DNA of 64,000 bases, from assembly GCF_033807715.1 (NCBI RefSeq), contig NC_084610.1, positions 3,729,001-3,793,000 of the forward strand, in the 5' to 3' direction. This document shows positions 60,601 through 64,000 of this stretch, in pieces; the first letter of the stretch is position 1; each line of letters opens with the position of its first letter. The DNA is from Cololabis saira. Lineage: Eukaryota; Chordata; Actinopteri; Beloniformes; Belonidae. Under the pieces are notes generated by a model. That model worked only from the letters and a program-made list of their open reading frames with translations. It was not told the DNA's origin and searched no databases. A program made the position numbers and the translations under genes.

Positions 60601-60958
60601 AGAAAATATGATGTTGACGATTTGTGGAAGTCGACGCATCAAACATCATCGACGCATCACAACAAACAACAAACAACCCACCTCTCTGCAGCAGAAGACT
60701 GGTCTTTAAACTTAGTGATAATGTCTCTTGACCTGTTGCTCTTGAAGGAAACACAGCTGGGATCATGTTCTGGTTCCGGTTCGGTTCTGTGAAAGATCAT
60801 AGTTGGTAATGTAAGAACTGAGCTGTGATGTACAGAATAGTCATGGACAGTTAGAAATGATCATCTCACTTCTGAGCTTGGCTGTGGTTCTCGTCTTTCT
60901 CACACGGAGGTGTTTGTGAGGGAGGGACTCCCTCTTCTCCGTCCTCATGACCATCCAT
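49032..60958 (-). CDS. Gene C: NLRC3-like NLR (FISNA-NACHT-LRR-B30.2), 10 coding exons, 1111 aa
   Basis: Third paralogue and the most diverged. Exons are 60958-60870, 60786-60682, 59721-59617, 59392-59314, 59184-58959, 53802-52002, 51791-51618, 50987-50814, 49741-49695 and 49567-49032, totalling 3336 nt, in frame, with a TAG stop. Both N-terminal modules are of the short 105-nt type beginning [11 protein letters not shown]. The helical exon is longer than in A and B (75 codons against 69) and close to the usual fish form. FISNA starts near residue 202, Walker A is GMAGIGKT at 299-306, and Walker B reads [10 protein letters not shown]. LRRs are at about 802-918 and B30.2 at 933-1111. The 5-kb intron before the NACHT exon holds a Harbinger element carrying a LINE. 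The upstream non-coding exon seen for A and B is not in the window: a hAT-like element begins at about 63325 where the shared flank is interrupted. Confidence 0.89.
50050..50400. other. Possible solo LTR-like stretch in gene C intron
   Basis: A GGTATAAAGG box near 50137, an AATAAA near 50263 and a TTGCATCAG/CTTCGATCGCTGCC end are reminiscent of an LTR. I cannot find paired ends or a target duplication, so this stays tentative. Confidence 0.25.
52002..53802 (-). CDS. Gene C exon 6: FISNA-NACHT-winged helix/HD2 exon
   Basis: An uninterrupted 1801-nt exon, two codons shorter than gene B because of a deletion after the RLFPETK motif. Walker A is GMAGIGKT and Walker B is [10 protein letters not shown], the form usual in fish NLRs. 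The last ~45 residues match A and B almost completely although the neighbouring exons are much more diverged, which suggests gene conversion. The acceptor TTCAG|AA and donor CT|GTAAGG are clear. Confidence 0.93.
54553..54609. repeat. (AT)n microsatellite
   Basis: Pure AT run in the gene C intron upstream of the NACHT exon. Confidence 0.93.
55371..55560. mobile_element. Mariner-type MITE fragment
   Basis: Begins ACAGGTGGAGGTCGGAAAAT after TA and shares the GATATTTCAAGCCTTTATTT pattern of fish mariner-like MITEs. Truncated at its right end next to the C-rich tract at 55585-55760. Confidence 0.5.
55796..57570 (+). mobile_element. 5'-truncated LINE with reverse transcriptase, jockey-type group
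   Basis: The frame 55816-56660 encodes a reverse transcriptase core: [55 protein letters not shown] and the catalytic KYADDTTV. A frameshift in a C-rich run near 56660-56690 moves the rest into another frame (about 56670-57182, [19 protein letters not shown]) with a stop at 57182. A 3' UTR ends near 57560 (AATAAAGATGATTCTGATTC). It belongs to the CR1/L2/Rex1 region of the LINE tree; the exact family is uncertain. It is a mobile element, not a host gene. Confidence 0.85.
57660..57750 (-). pseudogene. Harbinger transposase N-terminal fragment
   Basis: The minus strand reads [20 protein letters not shown] then [12 protein letters not shown], matching the start of HARBI1-like transposases in fish. 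The rest is missing, probably lost around the LINE insertion. Confidence 0.6.
59617..60786 (-). other. Gene C N-terminal peptide-module exons (two, both short type)
   Basis: Exons 60786-60682 and 59721-59617 are both 105 nt and both start [13 protein letters not shown]. The VHQKR-type 114-nt module of A and B is absent. The intron between them holds a 50-bp hairpin and unit 3-specific sequence. Confidence 0.83.
59954..60003. repeat. 50-bp hairpin in gene C intron 2
   Basis: ATGCAGTGCAGTGCAAAACA at the left pairs with TGTTTTGCATTGCACTGCA at the right around a short loop. It may be the core of a decayed MITE. It is absent from the matching introns of A and B. Confidence 0.65.
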
Positions 60959-61446
60959 GCTGCTAAATTCACCTGCAATTCAGGTCACACATGTTTTTTT
61001 CTTTTTTTGGAGGAAGCACATCAAAGATCTACTGATTAGATCTTCTGTTTTATATTCCCATCAGCTGATGTTCTTCTATCAGACCACTAGATGGAGACCT
61101 GGAGCCGTAGGATGTCTAAAATAAAAGAACAAACGCCAAACAGGAATAGGCGTCAACTGCTTTTTACAAATGAAACATTTGCTGCAGCACAACAAGCATC
61201 ATGTTCACAAAAACAAACAAACTCAAACAAACGGGAAAACAATTTCAGCCATTACAGTTAAACGTGTTTTAGGATTTTACATTTACTCAGGATCAATGTC
61301 TTTACAGTACTTTTAATAGCTCCACAATGATTTACAAATAACACTACGTTATTGCATTAGAGGGTTTCTCTTGTTTAAAAACAATATTTTCATGTAAAAA
61401 GATCTATTTCTTTACTCTTCTCCAGTTTGACAAACCATGTGACCTA
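60959..61446. other. Gene C 5' flank/intron, no gene seen
   Basis: The first ~200 bp match the gene A and B 5' intron (for example GATCTACTGATTAGATC). After about 61180 the sequence is unit 3 specific and AT-rich. Confidence 0.5.
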
Positions 61447-61820
61447 ATCAAACCAAACTTTATTTAGCACCTTTTATGCATAAGAAATGCAGCACAAAGG
61501 GCTTTACATAAAAACAATACACAAACATAAAACGTATTAATGCCCTGCCGCAGGATAAGATAGGCTATGATGTTAAAATACACACTAAAAAGGTATAAAA
61601 GCATAACATAAAATCCTAAAAGTAGGTCTAGAAAGCAAGGAGGATGTATAATAGGATGTATAAAATAGACCATAAATAACGACTAAAACATTTAAATATA
61701 ACATTGAGATAAAACAATGGGATAATAAAACAGGATAAACTAAAAAATTAAATACAGAGTAGTAAAATCCAATAAAAATAGGGGTGAGCATATAAAATTA
61801 TAAAGAGTTAAATGAGCCAC
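61447..61820 (-). mobile_element. L2-like LINE 3' UTR fragment
   Basis: Matches the 3' UTR of the unit 2 L2 element (26590-27340) over several hundred bases, for example AAAATAGACCATAAATAAC and GGGGTGAGCATA. No coding part is retained. Confidence 0.7.
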
Positions 61821-61969
61821 TATGCATGTGAATTTCAGTCAGTTCAACATTGCTTCCAGCAAGAACAGCGGAGCAGTAAGTGAAACATCTAATTTAATAT
61901 GTTTGGCTACTTAATCCCCTTGTTTGCTATGAGAAGTGTTTAGTTATTAATCTCAATCGCTTTAATTGT

Positions 61970-62412
61970 GTAACTATCAATACAAGCCACATATTCTTCT
62001 TCCCTCAGACTGTCACCACACTGAACACACACCCCCTCCCCTCCCTGCTCTCCAAATTGATCACACACACAAATCCTGCTGCTATTTGAGGTCATGTGTT
62101 TACACTGCTCTGTTGCACATTTTTGTACTTTTTACAGAGTCTATTTTATTTTGTACTATTTTATTTATACTTATTCTACTTTTTTACTTTATTTCTACTT
62201 AATCTGTTTTTGAAGGAAAACACCACTCCATGCCTCTAATTTCGTTGTGCCCTGTAATTTTTTTATTTATTTTTTTGCCCTTGTCTGCATATATATTAAT
62301 GGTTAATATCATGCTGGTAAGAAACCAAAGCATATATATGCATTTTTGATATACAATTTATCGTTGTGCCCTGTATAATGACGATAAAAAAATCTGAAGT
62401 CTGAAGTCTGAA
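61970..62412 (+). mobile_element. LINE 3' end, Rex-like
   Basis: TTCTTCCCTCAGACTGTCAC recalls the FFPQ end of the LINE frame at 57140. It is followed by a 3' UTR and the typical ATTTCGTTGTGCCCTGTA and ATGACGATAAA ending with repeated CTGAAGT. Confidence 0.55.
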
Positions 62413-62418
62413 TATTAT

Positions 62419-62760
62419 TGTAATAAGATAAGATAAGATATCCTTTATTTTCTCCCTCAGTGGGGAAACTTGGCCGTCAGGTGGGACAGCGCAGGGACTG
62501 ATGGGATGCCATATTCCTTTGGAGGTTTCCTGCACTAAATGTGGTTTTATGTGTGTTTTTATACGTGTGGTAATGCCAGTTTTTTTTTTATTGTTTGGTC
62601 TCCCAGTTACGGTAGTTTTCACAGGTGATGTTCTGGTTGTTGGTGCACCATGAGTGAGCTGGGTGTAGCAGCTAATTCTATTTCTCTGTTCTCTTTTGTT
62701 GTAGGTTGAGTTATTAATAAAATCTGACTTGCTGAATTCAAATAAAATTTTCATGAGTCT
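62419..62760 (-). mobile_element. Possible LINE 3' tail, GATAA-repeat type
   Basis: GATAAGATAAGATAAGATAT followed by CCTTTATTTTCTCCCTCAGT and GGGGAAAC looks like the reversed end of a fish LINE with a (TATCT)n tail. Beyond it nothing is recognised. Confidence 0.35.
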
Positions 62761-63324
62761 ATTTACAATAAGCTCTACTCATGCTGTTCAAATAGCTTCT
62801 CCTCCTGATCGGCTCTTATCTTTAGTTTTATCAAATGTGTTTAGACTATGAACCTGCGATCATCTGATGTAATTCTGATTTCAGACTACTAGATCGAGAC
62901 AGAGTTGCAGCCCAACAAACACCAGCATTTATCTTCACCGAAACATTCAAACAGAGTTTGTGTTTAGTTTATAAGACAAGTGAAATTATAGATTTGTGTT
63001 ATAGTTTACTTTTTATAGGATGCACGTGACACCAAATACAAGACTAAATACAAAAACCTAAGGAGCCAAACAGGCTGTGCAAGCTGAGTATTTTTTACAA
63101 AGATTAAGCTGTAAACATTATAAATGTCTCAGTGTGATGATGGACAGACAGTTGAGAAAACGTTGATCATTAACTGCACAACTAACTGTGATTGAAGTCA
63201 CCTTGAGGACAAGTGCAGTGTAAAAGTGTTAGTTCTGATATTTAAACTTGCGACTGATCAAAGTACAAAGTGGATTGTGAGAGAAAAGAAAGAGAACAGA
63301 TACTTTGAATAAATGTGTGTAATA
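62761..63324. other. Unit 3 copy of the region upstream of the NLR start
   Basis: Matches 21640-22190 and 41230-41790 (GCTTCTCCTCCTGATCGGCT onward), so gene C's upstream region is in register with A and B until the break at about 63325. No coding exon. Confidence 0.55.
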
Positions 63325-64000
63325 AATAGGGATGTCCCCATCAGGTTTCTTTGGTCCCGATTCGATTCCAAGTCATTTGATTTAGAGTATCTGCCGATAC
63401 CGAGTACTACACATACTACACATACATATTAAAAAAATTAACAAATGCAAAATAAACTGATCCAGGTTGTCCCTATTTTCATTTTATTCACCTTATTTTA
63501 TCATTTTGCACTTAAACAGTGAAGTTCTCTTTTTTCTTTTTTTGGATTGAACAATCAACTAATAATAGTGCAACTATTAACTAGTAAAAATTTGAATTAA
63601 ATAAAAACAGCAGCTCAACTTAAAATACCCAGCAGTCATGTAACAAATAAGCAAATAAAAGAGCAACAGTGTCATAAATGCTAGTGATGTGCTTTTTTAC
63701 ACTGAACTCTTACTTATTACTTCATTTTTCTGGCTTAAAGAATAAAATATTTGTGTCTGAAGGACCTACAATCTTCCCCGTGGTAGCCAGGGTGTCCATC
63801 ATGCTGCGTTGAGAAAGCAAGCCCTCTTGCTCCCAAAGTCGGCAAACTATAACTTTTATTTATTTGCCTCCGCTGTAACTCTGCTGTGCGCATGGGCAGA
63901 TCCCCACAAACAAAGAACTTTATTTAACTCACTTTGTGTGACAGGCCCACCCTCCCCACCCCAACCTCACTCATAGATTTCTTCATATTAGCAGCATTGT
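63325..64000. mobile_element. hAT-like element start, runs off the window
   Basis: TAGGGATGTCCCCATCAGG, followed by TTTGGTCCCGATTCGATTCC, resembles the ends of abundant fish hAT elements, and it interrupts the shared upstream sequence exactly after AATAAAT. The right end is outside the window. Confidence 0.45.

Overview
The window looks like teleost fish DNA. It is intron-rich, AT-rich and dense in fish-type mobile elements (Tc1, hAT, Harbinger, TTAA-type DNA elements, L2/Rex/RTE-like LINEs, a copia fragment) and long dinucleotide repeats. Its only host protein-coding genes are three tandem minus-strand paralogues of the teleost NLRC3-like (NLR-C, FISNA-NACHT) family, each ending in a B30.2/PRY-SPRY exon. 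These are cytosolic innate-immune sensor-type proteins. I cannot name the species.

The locus is built from three repeats of a roughly 20-kb unit. Unit 1 spans about 1575-23330 with gene A, unit 2 about 23670-42930 with gene B, and unit 3 about 42930 past the right edge with gene C. Following splice signals and phases by hand, all three genes give complete open reading frames: gene A 10 coding exons and 1115 aa, gene B 11 exons and 1143 aa, gene C 10 exons and 1111 aa. The order is the same in each: a short start exon; two or three repeated peptide-module exons of 105 or 114 nt (phase 2-2); a glutamine-rich exon; a charged helical exon; one large FISNA-NACHT-helical exon; two LRR exons; a 47-nt linker exon; and the B30.2 exon. 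A probable non-coding first exon is visible upstream of genes A and B. That of gene C lies beyond the window or behind a transposon.

Shared transposon insertions suggest the tree ((A,B),C): the Tc1 element before the NACHT exon, the Harbinger element between the LRR exons, and a LINE tail beside the B30.2 exon occur in units 1 and 2 but not 3. Unit-specific insertions with recognisable empty sites in a sister unit date later events: a TTAA element and a Tc1 in unit 1, an L2 LINE in unit 2, and a hAT element and a Harbinger carrying a LINE in unit 3.

The most interesting points are the changing number of N-terminal module exons, a relic B30.2 tail downstream of the intact B30.2 exons of A and B, the same Harbinger element lying in opposite orientation at the same site in A and B, and a NACHT exon far more conserved than its flanking exons. 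The intergenic stretches (1-5004, 22466-28795, 42057-49031, 60959-64000) hold no convincing host gene. A candidate promoter with an RFX X-box and an NRF-1 site lies near 1040-1116, outside the duplicated unit.
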